This document shows, in pieces, positions 1 through 9,887 of a stretch of 64,000 bases of DNA. The notes beneath the pieces were generated by a model. The model had not been told where the DNA came from. It searched no databases and saw only the letters and a program-made list of their open reading frames with translations. The position numbers and the translations under genes were made by a program. Positions within the stretch are counted from its first letter, which is position 1, and every line of letters starts with the position of its first letter. Source of the stretch: Mytilinidion resinicola (lineage: Eukaryota; Ascomycota; Dothideomycetes; Mytilinidiales; Mytilinidiaceae); contig NW_022985454.1 of NCBI RefSeq assembly GCF_010093595.1, forward strand, positions 62,001 to 126,000, read 5' to 3'.

Positions 1-316
1 ATTTCTTGGCTAGACCGTAGTACGCTTTCTTGATGTCGCTAGCGGATGCGCTTTTGTTGACGCCGAGGGTCGAGTAGGGGTCTGAAGGAGATGCGAGGCG
101 AGGGTGGGTGGAGTGGAATGACTGTTTCGATGTTAGCATCAGCCTTCCATCAAGGAAGATATGGAGAAGGCCTACCCGGATCTGGGGAGCACGTTTTTGG
201 GGCTGCCATTTGTGTGTTGAGGCAGCGTATATCGGTCGGTGGCATGCCCGCGTCGCGCAGGCAAGACGCCCGGGCAGGGCGGCTGTGATGGACACAGCCG
301 GAGCCGCGAAGCTCAT
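1..316 (-). CDS. mdj1: mitochondrial DnaJ chaperone Mdj1, 5' part (runs off left edge)
   Basis: Type I Hsp40 co-chaperone expected in the mitochondrial matrix, where it stimulates Hsp70 (Ssc1). Exon 1 is 176-316 (47 codons), intron 122-175 (GTAGGC...ACAG, with a GCTAAC branch site), exon 2 is 1-121 and continues past the window edge. The N-terminus is rich in Arg, Ala and Ser with few acidic residues, as in a matrix presequence, and is followed by the start of a J domain ([20 protein letters not shown], then YYGLAKK). That last stretch is close to fungal Mdj1. The HPD motif and the zinc-finger part lie outside the window. The start is the first ATG in frame and is preceded by CACA. Recognised by family pattern; splice sites are inferred from signals and frame. 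Confidence 0.85.
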   Translation of the reverse strand, partial: MSFAAPAVSITAALPGRLACATRACHRPIYAASTHKWQPQKRAPQIRVGLLHIFLDGRLMLTSKQSFHSTHPRLASPSDPYSTLGVNKSASASDIKKAYYGLAKK

Positions 317-863
317 TGTGGGAGATGGGCCAGATTGTGAAGACGAAAGTGCGTCGGACAGAGGGCGATTGAGAGGGCGAGGGTGGGATGTTGGTTTGGA
401 GAGGAGAAAGGTATCGAAAGTTTGGAAAAAGTTCGGGAGCGGCGATGGAAAGGGTATAGCGGCTGGTCGCGCGTCATATTCTCGGCATCCCGAGGTCACG
501 GTAAATTCGATGAATTGCCGTGTTATAAAGATGGGCACTGCGAAGAATGTTACTATTCAAGCAATCTGTAATCCTAGCTGGAGCACCTCAAACATCGTCA
601 AGCAAGTGATAAAGATATGATGGTCGTTGAGTGAAACTCATGTATTTGCATGTACGCCCTCGAACCCGTGGCGATGCAGCCCTAACGAAAAGTGAGGATA
701 TCTCAAGTTACCGTACCAAACTCCTGGTCCCAGCCCAGAACGCCAATGAATGCAAATGCCATGCTATGAAAACGTCCTTGGCCAAAACTTTGTCCGGGTA
801 TTTATGTAAGTACTCCTTGCCTGCGCCGTTGTGCCCATCGAAATCCAAAATCAATCCACCCAA
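317..863. other. intergenic, promoter side of mdj1
   Basis: 547 bases between the mdj1 start codon and the SAP30 stop codon, both genes on the minus strand. I see no coding frame with family character and no repeat. It should hold the mdj1 promoter and the SAP30 3' UTR. Confidence 0.5.
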
Positions 864-1518
864 CTATTTCTTCGCGGAAGGTGGAGCAAAGCGTGCCCTG
901 AACGCTTTGTCTACCAGGCCGTTAGCTTTGATACTATGTCTCTTGAGGGATCTCTCATGCCTTGTGTCTTGGTCTTGTACAACAGATCCACAATAACCTC
1001 CGACTCATTCACTGCCAGCGCGTTGAAGTTCTTGCGCACCGACATGGCCAGCTGCTCCTTCGGCACCCTACGCTTCGCCTTCTGCCTTGCCATTGTAGGA
1101 GAGTATTTGCCGATGCCATGCGAAAGGACAACGTGACTGAGGGGGTTCTTGAAGGACGAGGGAGCGTCGAGACGATATGTGCGGCGGTAGCTTTGCAGGA
1201 GCGCTGCGTCTTCGGAGGCCCATGACATCTGCATTGGTGGATGCGTGTCAGTATCATGCCGTTGAGACCAATAGTAGGGGCTGAAGTTATTATGGACTGC
1301 TTTGAGCGTACAGTGGATTGACCATTCTGCCCGCCATGGGTCGACGCGGAATCCGCCTGCGAAACGACCTCCTTCAACGAGCTCCCGTTTGCAAGCGCAG
1401 ATGCACCATTGCGACGCCCCCGCATTCCAGAACCAGGGTTCTGTGGCGCATTGAGCTTGTCCTTGAGGATCGAGGTCGAGGTCGAGTCCTCTTGGAGCAC
1501 GCGTTTGGTAGGCGGCAT
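864..1518 (-). CDS. SAP30-like Sin3-binding subunit of the Rpd3 histone deacetylase complex
   Basis: Predicted bridging subunit of the Sin3/Rpd3 deacetylase co-repressor in the nucleus. Exons: 1312-1518 (69 codons), 961-1228, 864-910; 173 residues in all. The Sin3-binding part is in exon 2: YSPTMARQKAKRRVPKEQLA followed by MSVRKNFNALAVNESEVIV, a run I recognise from fungal SAP30. The N-terminal exon is low-complexity, as usual in the family. Intron 1 (1229-1311) is GT-AG with an ACTGAC branch. Intron 2 (911-960) starts GCATGA and ends GGTAG, so it is a GC-AG intron; splicing it restores the family-like tail DKAFRARFAPPSAKK, whereas reading through gives an unrelated tail and a stop. Start chosen at MPPTKR, a usual start for the family. 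Confidence 0.85.
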
Positions 1519-2132
1519 GGCGAAAAGGTAGAGCAGCGACCAAAGGCGATGCAGGTCGAAGAAACGAAGAATAACGCAGAAAACGAAACGTCAATGCTGA
1601 GCGAATCTCTTGGTGGTTACATCAGTAATGAGCAATAGCGTGTTGGTGGTGAGATTGGGCCTGATCGAGGTCGAGCTGGAGAAAATGGCCGAGGCTGCGT
1701 CTAAAACGTCATAAGGTAGAATAAGGGGTCCAAGCACATTAGTCTGTTTTGGTCATAGTCAGGGGCACTCAGGCCAGGGGGCTTCGTTCCAAGATCATGA
1801 AACGAGGAATCGGGCGTGTCAAAACTGTCCTTTTTCTATTTTAAATATCTTATCAGGGACTTTAAGCGGCCCACAATGTGGGATTTCTCATTACTTTTAT
1901 TGCGAATCTCTTAGAGTTTTATTTCTCCGCTATCAATCTTACAATTGCTGCTCCTGGAGCCCCGGAAAGACTGGTTCCATTTCCTCCTCTTGGGCCTTGG
2001 GTCATGACTGATGCTTTGCCAGACGATGAAGCAGGACAGGACGACCACTTAGCCAGCGAACACTAAGATAGTGGATACGAAGGCAGTGGTCGCCAAGACC
2101 ATAAGCGCCATGACGATGAACTCCCGAGATAT
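1519..2132. other. intergenic upstream of the SAP30 gene
   Basis: Promoter side of the SAP30 gene. No convincing coding frame. AT-rich around 1830-1930, otherwise featureless to me. Confidence 0.4.
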
Positions 2133-2195
2133 TACAGTCCTGCGACAAAGGTTTGGGGACTCTTGCCACTGCTTGGGGTACCCGTGTGGGCTTCT
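2133..2195 (+). mobile_element. MITE left-end fragment
   Basis: Starts with a TA followed by CAGTCCTGCGACAAAG and TTTGGGGAC, then GCCACTGCTTGGGGTACCC. This matches the left terminal repeat and following bases of the copies at 2611 and 52330. The match stops where a CCGTCAC-type simple repeat (about 2198-2260) begins, so the right half is missing. Confidence 0.55.
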
Positions 2196-2197
2196 TC

Positions 2198-2265
2198 ACC
2201 GTCACTCCGTCACTGTCACCGTCATCCCGTCACCATCACCCCGTTACCGTCAACCCCCCTCCACA
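2198..2265. repeat. degenerate (CCGTCAC)n-type simple repeat
   Basis: Imperfect tandem run of CCGTCAC, CCGTCAT and CCGTTAC words directly after the truncated MITE end. 2266-2610 holds an open minus-strand frame without a start codon or recognisable domain; I do not call it a gene. Confidence 0.5.
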
Positions 2266-2610
2266 CCACCTACGCCACCGACGGCACCTCAACTAGCTAC
2301 TGGAGAAGGAAGGGCTAAGGGAGTGGTGTTAGCATCGATAGCGCGCTCCCGGAGAATCTGGGCGGAGGGACGGAGATGGAGTCGAGGCCATCATAGAGGA
2401 GGGAGCCGAGGGCGCGGTAGGCGCGTGTTAGAGATGGAGCTGGTGAAGGGCATGGAAAGTGGAGGATGCGGAGGTCGAGCTTTCTCCCTAACGCTATAGT
2501 AGGTGGCGGCGGTGCGTGGCGAACGAGACGGCGAGTTGCGCCGGGTTTCTGGTTATAATGTGGTGGTGGAGGATGCTCGAGCCGGTCTGTTAGCGTGGAA
2601 ATGCGGATAG

Positions 2611-2840
2611 TACAGTATCAGGCCATAAGTTTGGGCACTGCTTCCATCTGTTTGGGGTGTTCCGATAGGCCATCTAACCCCAAACTAGGATGTAAAATTC
2701 GACACAGTGGAAATAGGACTACCGTTTGGCTCGCCGAAGACATGCTAGCTGGGGTCCTCCTTACAGTGGTGTCGAGCGAGCAAGAGTGGAGCCCGATCCA
2801 TGGGGTGTCCGTGTGCCCAAACTTATGACTTAGTACTGTA
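2611..2840 (+). mobile_element. MITE, complete copy with TIRs and TA target duplication
   Basis: A 226-bp element (2613-2838) flanked on both sides by TA. The first 25 bases and the reverse complement of the last 25 agree at 21 positions and share CATAAGTTTGGGCA. CAG-type ends and a TA duplication are features of Tc1/mariner-type elements. It codes for nothing recognisable, so it is non-autonomous. The interior contains CAGTGGTGTCGAGCGAGCAA, which recurs with changes in the other copies listed here. Confidence 0.85.
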
Positions 2841-3291
2841 TCTATGTTATGGAGGAAGGTCTGACTTGAACTTGATTCTTGTGATCGTGGCGCTTATAGG
2901 GAGATTGGAGGGGCGATTGGAGGGGCGATCGAAGAGGGGTATGGTGTGGGTGTAGAAGTCGGAGACTCTTAGAGGTTGCTCTTGACCGGTCTGCGGATGC
3001 TCTATAGAAAGACGTCTAGCCAAAGCAGTCGAAGCTCGAGGGGGCCGGCCCTGGGGTACTCTGCCAGTGCTGTAGGTCCTTTAGCTGCCATCTTTGGTTC
3101 AGCAATAGACCATTAAAGAGATCTTCGTAGGTCGAAGTTGACCTCTCGTTTGCCTCTTTAATTGCTAGACTTGATAAATGAAGATTCCAAACTCACCTGC
3201 TCACGTCTCTTCCCATCTAGAGCAAACGTCGAAGTCCCTAAGTCTTCAACGAATCAATCCCACACTTTTCTCCCCATTCCATCCACTTAAT
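2841..3291. other. intergenic
   Basis: Contains a short direct repeat GATTGGAGGGGC (about 2904-2930) and a pyrimidine-rich leader just before the ATG at 3292. Nothing else seen. Confidence 0.4.
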
Positions 3292-3675
3292 ATGGCCAAG
3301 CTATTGGACTCAATCTCCAACGACGGTATGCTCACGTGACCAGGAAATAACGACGCACTAACGATCTTGCAGGCAATCTTGGGGACATATTCTCGACGGT
3401 GCAGGACAAAGCAGCCACGCAAGACTACCAGAATGCTACCCACAACGACGAGAGTGCATCATCTACTACCCATAAAGCTGGTGGTGGTAGCGGACAAAAC
3501 GGTACGAACGGGAACGTGGACCCTAGCAACAGTGGTGGAGAGACCAGACAGACGAGCCATCAAACAAATGAGACGCTCAAGCGTAAGTGATGTCTCTAGC
3601 CTCGCGCCCGCTGAACTATCTTTTAATCTCTAAAAAGGCAAAACGAGTGAAGGAGATGTGGGTTGTCCTTCTTGA
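3292..3675 (+). CDS. small spliced hypothetical protein (93 aa)
   Basis: Not recognised. The model is three exons, 3292-3325, 3373-3582 and 3638-3675, with introns 3326-3372 (GTATGC...TGCAG) and 3583-3637 (GTAAGT...AAAAAG). Both introns begin with good donor sites and the frame stays open across them. The product starts MAKLLDSISNDGNLGDIF and then becomes low-complexity and polar (Ser, Thr, Gly, Asn, Gln), probably disordered, with no signal peptide or membrane segment. A pyrimidine-rich stretch ends just before the ATG, as in fungal leaders. The gene may be a small regulatory or stress protein or a chance frame; splice-site quality is the only support. Confidence 0.4.
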
Positions 3676-4725
3676 GGGGCAGCTACTGAAGGAGCGAGCA
3701 AAGATCTCAATCGGCGTCGTCGGGACATGGAAAGAAACGCAGTACATTGCGGAAACGGAGTAGGATGGAAGAAAATATACTCTACTGGTATGAAGCTGCT
3801 GTTGATGGTGCTATGATAGTAGTTGATGAAGGGTGCTTGTCCAGCCACACCTGCTTGTGCTGGTGTGGAACTACTAGAACTACATGCCACTTTTCACATA
3901 GAATATTTTAGTGGCATTTCGCTAGAGACATCTAGTCCTGTTCTCCCGCATCGAGTAACGTTTCGTACCTCTCCACCTCTCCCATCCATCTTATCTAGCT
4001 CGGTAATATCCTTTAATATCCTCATCTTACATGCGTTCAAATACCAATGTGTTACTTCCTCTTGTTTTCGCGCCTTCGAAAGCGGTCCAGGATCGAAGTA
4101 AAAGATACAATTCAAGGCCGTAAGCAAGACCGCGCAACTGCAAGGGGACGTCTGAAGCAGCCCTGAGAGCATCCTGCCGGTACGCCCGATGAACTGAACG
4201 ACTGGTCTTAAGTTTGGGTAGTAACGTACCTGCATGAAGTTGTCACGCTCCACGTTTCACGCAGTTACCGCGCGCTAAGCAGGGGAGTCACCATATCTCC
4301 AGCAACCACCACAACTGGGCAGCCAGCCAGAGAAGGATTTTTCCCCCTGGATTATTCCAGCTGACTCTTCAACTGCGTCGAATTTCATGCACACGCTTCT
4401 ACTTAAGGAATGCCGAACTTGCGGGACAAGGCGGTGCTAATCAACGGGGGCCATGCGTGCGGCACAGCAACACCTTGAACTCCAACGAGCAAGGCTGCCT
4501 TGTAATCGGCTAGCCTAGCTCGCTGTAGCTGAAGGGAAGAGGAAGGTGGTCTTCCATCCCCCCGGTATGGCTGCCAGCATATAGCCCAAGCACTGCCCTC
4601 CAAGTCTCAGCCTCGTGGGAGGTACTTTCCTGCTGGTATAAATGAGATTTGCAGATAAATAGTGCGGAAGGCGGTGTTCTTTTTACTCGAATAGCTTCTG
4701 GATCTCTCGGACACTTCTTTGCACA
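3676..4725. other. intergenic, promoter side of the T5orf172 gene
   Basis: About 1 kb with no convincing coding region on either strand. Short open frames exist but lack family character. A pyrimidine-rich stretch (about 4676-4720) precedes the ATG at 4726. Confidence 0.4.
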
Positions 4726-6894
4726 ATGGCTGCTTTCAACGAACTCGTCGACGAAATTACCTATGGCTTAGGGGTTTACACATGCTTCTACTCATTCATA
4801 GGACACGGGCCTTGCAGAAACAAAACTCACCATCAATTAGATGCGCAGTCAATACTTGACGCTATCTCCGACGTACCTGAGGAACCAGTCATTCGCCAAT
4901 GGCTTTGCGGTCAGCATCAGAATCTAGGCGTTATCTACATGCTACGCGAAAGGGTGCAACTTTGGAAAATCGATCAAGAGTATACTGATGCTTCTGGTGC
5001 TGAAGTACTGCCATCGGTTGAGAACACAGACACTGCCACTAGTCATCATCCACGACGCCCTAGTCCCTCGCCAATAAAAGCAAATTCCGATCACAACTTG
5101 TTGCAATCGACCAGAGCAGAATCAGAAAGAGTGTCACCACCGACTCGATATGTGAGCCGGAGTAGCAGACCAAAGCCCTCTCGTAGCTCTCTTGGCGCAT
5201 CTTTCAAAGACACGACAAGAACTCAAACGACGCTTGACCCCGGCACACCCCCTCGAAGAGCAAGATCTACCAGTCAAACTAGCATACCGCCAACGTCTCC
5301 ATTCTCACAAGGCTCTTCACTTATTCCAAATACCCAACCTGGGACGGCCATATTCCCCGGATCACCATCTCCAACCCTTCCACCACCTCCGAATACAAGG
5401 GTATACCAACTACCGCAATCATCGAGCCGCAAACGCCCCCGATGGAACTCTACGACCAATCCACCGAACTCGCAGCAGAAGGAAAACCCATTTGAGATAC
5501 CACACGCTCAGTCGTCCGTCAGTGAACCGCACTTGCCATTGCGAGAGAACACCACTCTCCCAACGGAGCGCTCATCCCATGGCGGGGATTCAGAACAATC
5601 GCAAAATAGGTCTTCGAACAAGGGTCGGAGGGAGGTCTCAACCATTCAAGGACCTTTGGACATTCAGTCGTCAACGGTAAACGCCCTAACGAGACCGCGC
5701 ACCACTGCACCACAACTGCCAGGAGGATTTAACTTATCCGACAGTGAGGCCGAGCCAATAGAACGACCTCTTTCGGCAGCCGTCAATGTCACTATCACTA
5801 GGTCCGATGTAGAGTCTATCGAGACTGCCGCAGAGATGAGCGACTTACCTAGCTCTACCATTTTCAACGCAATTCAATCTGCTAGTGATCGATCAGATGA
5901 CGCCTCCGACTCCGAGGAATCTAGACCTACAGAATCCAGAGACGATACCCCCGAAGTGGCCAGCAATCTTACCCTCTCTCCTTTTACTCCCACCAAAAGG
6001 CCAAGAGGTAGACCACGGAAAGCCACATCAACAGAAGCGCCTGTGACACCAAGCGAAAAGTCTCCTAAGCAACCAGCAGTCCCCAAGACCTTCAGCCCCC
6101 GCATTATCGACGACTACATTATAAGCACTCTCGGCAGACCCCTCCCCGCTCCCAAACCCGACAAAGGGTTCGTCTACATCATGCGCGATCCGCTTATTCC
6201 TGGGCTCTTTAAAATTGGCATGACAAAAGGCACCATCACTGATCGCCGCCGGGGCCTCGAAGCAATCTGCAGGCGCCCCCTCGATGTCGTGTACCTTGAT
6301 GATGAAGGCGGCAGGGAGCAGCTTCCGATTGCAAACTATCAGCGCGCGGAGAAGCTAGTGCACGACGAGCTTGGTCATTGTTTGAGGCCGTTTGTGTGCC
6401 CCGAATGCGGGAGGAAACATCGGGAGTGGTTTGAAGTGGACAAAGAAGTGGCGAAGCGCACGGTGAGGAGGTGGACTGAGTTTATGAGGAAGCAGCCCTA
6501 TGACGGGCAAGGATTGCTGGGTGTAATGTGGAATCGAAGGTTAGATGCGATGGCGAGACCAAAAAGTGGGGAGAAGTTGGAGGACTATGAGATTCGAGCG
6601 AAGAGATGGAATTCGTTCATTTCGGCTGGCCAAAAGGACTTCATCAAGGATTATATGCGGAGGGCATTTTTTGGAACCCTGAAGCCCCGGAATGAGAGCT
6701 TGGCTTACAGGTTGGTACGCATGAGATGGCAGCTTTCGTGCTTGGTTCTCAGTTTCGCAATGTTCTCCTTGATGGTTCTTGGCAAACAAGCACCGAACAT
6801 TTTTCTTTTCGGCATGGATTTCTTCTTGTATTCATCCATGGGTGTCCTCGTTTTGGCGGGGACATGTTTGTTATTCCACAATCTCACGACCTGA
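4726..6894 (+). CDS. T5orf172/Mug113-type (GIY-YIG-like) protein with AT-hook and C-terminal membrane segments
   Basis: Single-exon protein of 722 residues. Residues about 1-90 form an ordered N-terminal part with no name I know. Residues 90-420 are a long Ser/Pro/Thr-rich disordered linker. At about 424 lies an AT-hook, KRPRGRPRKA, a minor-groove DNA-binding motif. Residues about 480-595 match the T5orf172 domain, a GIY-YIG relative: FVYIMRD, LFKIGMT, then the helix with EKLVHDELGH, CPECGRKH and REWFEVD. Two hydrophobic segments follow (about 668-688 and 692-718). The domain is known from phage and fungal proteins (Mug113 in fission yeast), mostly without a proven activity. Combining a DNA-binding hook, a nuclease-type fold and a membrane tail is unusual and suggests action at the nuclear envelope or ER; that is inference. 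Confidence 0.75.
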   Translation: MAAFNELVDEITYGLGVYTCFYSFIGHGPCRNKTHHQLDAQSILDAISDVPEEPVIRQWLCGQHQNLGVIYMLRERVQLWKIDQEYTDASGAEVLPSVENTDTATSHHPRRPSPSPIKANSDHNLLQSTRAESERVSPPTRYVSRSSRPKPSRSSLGASFKDTTRTQTTLDPGTPPRRARSTSQTSIPPTSPFSQGSSLIPNTQPGTAIFPGSPSPTLPPPPNTRVYQLPQSSSRKRPRWNSTTNPPNSQQKENPFEIPHAQSSVSEPHLPLRENTTLPTERSSHGGDSEQSQNRSSNKGRREVSTIQGPLDIQSSTVNALTRPRTTAPQLPGGFNLSDSEAEPIERPLSAAVNVTITRSDVESIETAAEMSDLPSSTIFNAIQSASDRSDDASDSEESRPTESRDDTPEVASNLTLSPFTPTKRPRGRPRKATSTEAPVTPSEKSPKQPAVPKTFSPRIIDDYIISTLGRPLPAPKPDKGFVYIMRDPLIPGLFKIGMTKGTITDRRRGLEAICRRPLDVVYLDDEGGREQLPIANYQRAEKLVHDELGHCLRPFVCPECGRKHREWFEVDKEVAKRTVRRWTEFMRKQPYDGQGLLGVMWNRRLDAMARPKSGEKLEDYEIRAKRWNSFISAGQKDFIKDYMRRAFFGTLKPRNESLAYRLVRMRWQLSCLVLSFAMFSLMVLGKQAPNIFLFGMDFFLYSSMGVLVLAGTCLLFHNLTT

Positions 6895-7213
6895 AGGTAG
6901 TGAGTTCATTATGGTTCTCTAGTATCGGAATTTTCTTCTTCCTACCCAGTTCTCTCGGTGCATATATATTGCAGCCCACCCAGGCATTCATAATATTACC
7001 TGTAGCGGAAATATCAACCATTTCTCTTTCTAACCCTACCGCTCTAACGAATCGCAAAGAACTCACACCTACAACGTCACTTCATTCAAGTCATTCGATG
7101 TTGGTCAAAACGGCTACAGAAACAGACTTAAAGCCAAAGGTAGAGCATTCATTGATCATATTCTCATCTCAGCACTAATTCAACAATAGCACCGAAACTC
7201 AGACTATAGTCCA
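6895..7213. other. convergent intergenic
   Basis: 319 bases between two converging genes, so it should hold both 3' UTRs. No other signal seen. Confidence 0.5.
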
Positions 7214-9112
7214 CTAAGCCTGCCTCACACCAATGTCAACGCCTCCCTTATCCGCAAATGTAGCCTTTCCTTCACCCCCGTCACTCATTGTCTCACTCCC
7301 TTCTCCCACAATCAGTTCTCTCGGATCCATATCGCCAAACTTCACCGCGATCTCCTCCAGTGGGATCCCCTTGGTCTCGATCCAGAAGTAGTAAATTACC
7401 ACAAGAAAGATTATGTCGTACGACGCGTTGACCATAAAGAACTTCCATCCGAGGTTGTCCATAGCATATGACATGAGGAAGCTGTACATCATGCCTACAA
7501 GAAGTGTCAGTGTGCACTCGGAACATGCGGGTTGAGGAATTGGAACGTACCAGTGCTGCAATCAAGGAATCTGAAGACGGCGATGCCAGCGTTTCGCGTG
7601 TGGTACGGCATGATTTCCGGGGGATACGCGGTAGTCATTGGCGTGATGGATGCGGAGTAGAAGCCCTGGAAGAGGAAGATGAAGGCGATGGTGGCGTAGA
7701 TGCCGCTTTTGTTAGTGCTCTCGCCGAAAGCTGTGGTATGTCAGTTGAGGAGCTCTCTGTGAAACGATTGGATACTAACACTTGGTAAGGCCTCCAGCGA
7801 TATAAAACGTCGCAATCATCCCCACCATACACCACAAGGTCTGCTTCCTTCGACCCACAACGTCTAAGAGGAAGCTACCGACGACGGCGACGACGAAACA
7901 CCAGCAGTTCAAAATAACGTTGATTTGCAACTGCGTCGTCGGATTCGTAATCCCCGCCTGCGTCAACATCGTCCCCAGATAAAAGCTGATCACAAAGTTC
8001 CCTAGCGTCTCGATCAGCAGCCCGAAAGACACAATAATAGCCAGCCGCCGCAGATTCGGGGTACCAGTAATCAGCTCTTTCCAGGGGTTGGCGGGATACT
8101 GCTCCTCTTCATACTTCAACGTCATCTTGATCTCCTCAAGCACCTCCGTTGTCTCCGCCGTATTATTCTCATAAACAATCGCCAACACCTCGCGCGCATA
8201 CTCCGGCTTCCCATTCGCCACCAACCACCTTGGGGACTCGGGAACGAACGGCAAACACGCAATCGACAGCAGACTGGGCACGCATTGCAGGATCGACGGG
8301 ATGCGCCACGCCCACGTCGTCGCGATGTCGACGGTGCGGTAGTTGACCGCCGACGCGATGAGGCTGCCCACGTAGTAGCAGCTGAAGAAGATGCCGAGAA
8401 TCGTGCCGCGGTAATGCGGCTTGATGGTCTCGCCGATGAGCGTCGGGGCGGCGCCGCCGGAGAGCTGGCCGGCGATGCCGGAGAGGATGCGGCCGAGGAC
8501 GAACATGCCGGTGTTTTGAGCGGCGCCTTGGATGATGGCAGCGATGACGCCGATGCAGGCGGCGATGAGGATGGTGGGTTTGCGGCCGAAGCGGTCGGGG
8601 ACCCACTGGGCTGGGTGTTAGTAATGAGTCTTATCGAATTGGAGTGAAAGCATGGAGCGAATTGAGAGGAGGTAAGTGAACCGCTGTGGGTGAAGGTTGG
8701 GGTTGAGTATTCTTGATCGCACCGAGTAGTCCATTCTGCGGTGTCACAAAGTCGAATCCACGAAGGAGAAAGAAAGAAAAAATCCGGAAGCTTAGGGGTG
8801 TAACAAGAAAGTCCTTACCTGCATGAAGAACGTCGCAACGACACCGCCGAGCCAGGATCCAGCAGTAAGAAGACCTCTAGTCGAGGCATTCAAGTGGAAG
8901 TAATCTTTATACTGCGGCAAGATGTTGAGGCCATTCATCATAGAGCTGTCGAACCCCAGCGTCTTTTTGAGGGTTTAGCTAGGACCGTGAGTGTTAGAAG
9001 TGGTTGATCTCACCGCGGAGTTCACCACAGCTACTACTATGAGCAGTACCGTGAGGGTTCTGGAGCTGCGAGGGACCAGCCGAGACACATGCTGTCGATT
9101 AGAAACCGCCAT
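7214..9112 (-). CDS. MFS sugar (hexose/lactose permease-like) transporter
   Basis: Plasma-membrane sugar porter of the major facilitator superfamily, 509 residues. Exons on the minus strand: 9014-9112, 8819-8962, 7780-8605, 7551-7730, 7214-7494. Introns are 51, 213, 49, 56 nt in that order; the 213-nt one ends with TTACTAACACCCAG. Family marks: GFDSSMMNGLNILPQ in TM1, WVPDRFGRKP after TM2, GRILSGIAGQLSGGAAPTLI, PESPRWLVANGK at the central loop, and ETKGIPLEEI after TM12. These place it in the sugar transporter family near fungal lactose permease and high-affinity hexose transporters; substrate cannot be told. The third intron uses GTTAGT at 7779, chosen because the obvious upstream GT breaks the frame. 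The start is an ATG followed by a short, positively charged cytoplasmic tail. Confidence 0.85.
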
Positions 9113-9887
9113 GGTGATTGTAGGAGAGCAGGAGGTTCTTCGATAGAGATCGATTGATTGAAGCGACACTCGAGTGAACAGGGTCAGGCTTCGATCGTTT
9201 TATGGATCCCAAGCATCGTGCCTATGCACACTATGCTGTGGTAGTTCGACACGGATATCTCCATCCCCGGTATCTGATACCGCTTCCGAAGATTGCGGAC
9301 CTTGAAGTCAAGGCTCTAGATTGCGATCTCGCGGCTTCATGTCGCACTAAACAACCTAAATCGTCCTACCCCGTCGTATAAATACATGCTATATGATTGG
9401 CTATAGCCACTATCACGAATTGCCTAATGCAGAAACTTTTACATAGATTACAGGGTTAGCGGACAAGTCCGTCGCCTGCTGGTTCGTGATTGGACGGATG
9501 AGCGAAGATCTCCGGAAGAGCCCTTCCGGTGCCGCTGGGAACGTCTACTTAACCACCCCAGCGACACTGTTATCCCTAGAGCTGCTAGTCGATCGTAGTA
9601 CTCCGGCTCGGTGGTCGATAATCGTGGTACTCCGCTCGATAGTCGCTCGTAGTGCTCCGCTCGATAGTCGCTCGTAGTACTCCGCTCGATAGTCGCTCGT
9701 AGTACTCCGCACGAAGGACCCCTCGGCGCGGAGCGCCGAGAGCCATGATCTGATCTAAATATCATAAGCCAACTCTACCGTATGGTGCAGGAGATGTCTA
9801 TCAAGAGGTGGCGCGGTCTGGATAAGGCTTCAACGCAACCCTACTGAGCGCTGCGCTGCAAGACGACTCAGACCACCACAGATTGCG
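9113..9887. other. divergent intergenic with a tandem repeat
   Basis: Shared promoter region of the sugar transporter (minus) and the DUF1479 gene (plus). It contains the 25-bp tandem repeat at 9590-9711, listed separately, and otherwise nothing I recognise. Confidence 0.5.
9590..9711. repeat. 25-bp tandem repeat (about 4-5 units)
   Basis: The unit reads AGTCGCTCGTAGTACTCC plus GCTCGAT. The three rightmost units are nearly perfect and the left ones degenerate. It contains GATAGTCG and could act as a repeated binding site, but it may be only a minisatellite. Confidence 0.8.

Noticed and set aside
2266..2610. Minus-strand open frame of about 90 codons
   Set aside because: No start codon, no stop-limited exon signals that fit and no recognisable domain; possibly a remnant.
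2595..2828. 77-codon plus-strand ORF
   Set aside because: It is contained almost wholly in the MITE and reads through its terminal repeat.
8149..8647. Long plus-strand ORFs opposite the sugar transporter
   Set aside because: Arg/Asp/Glu-rich shadow frames caused by the GC-rich third positions of the real minus-strand gene.
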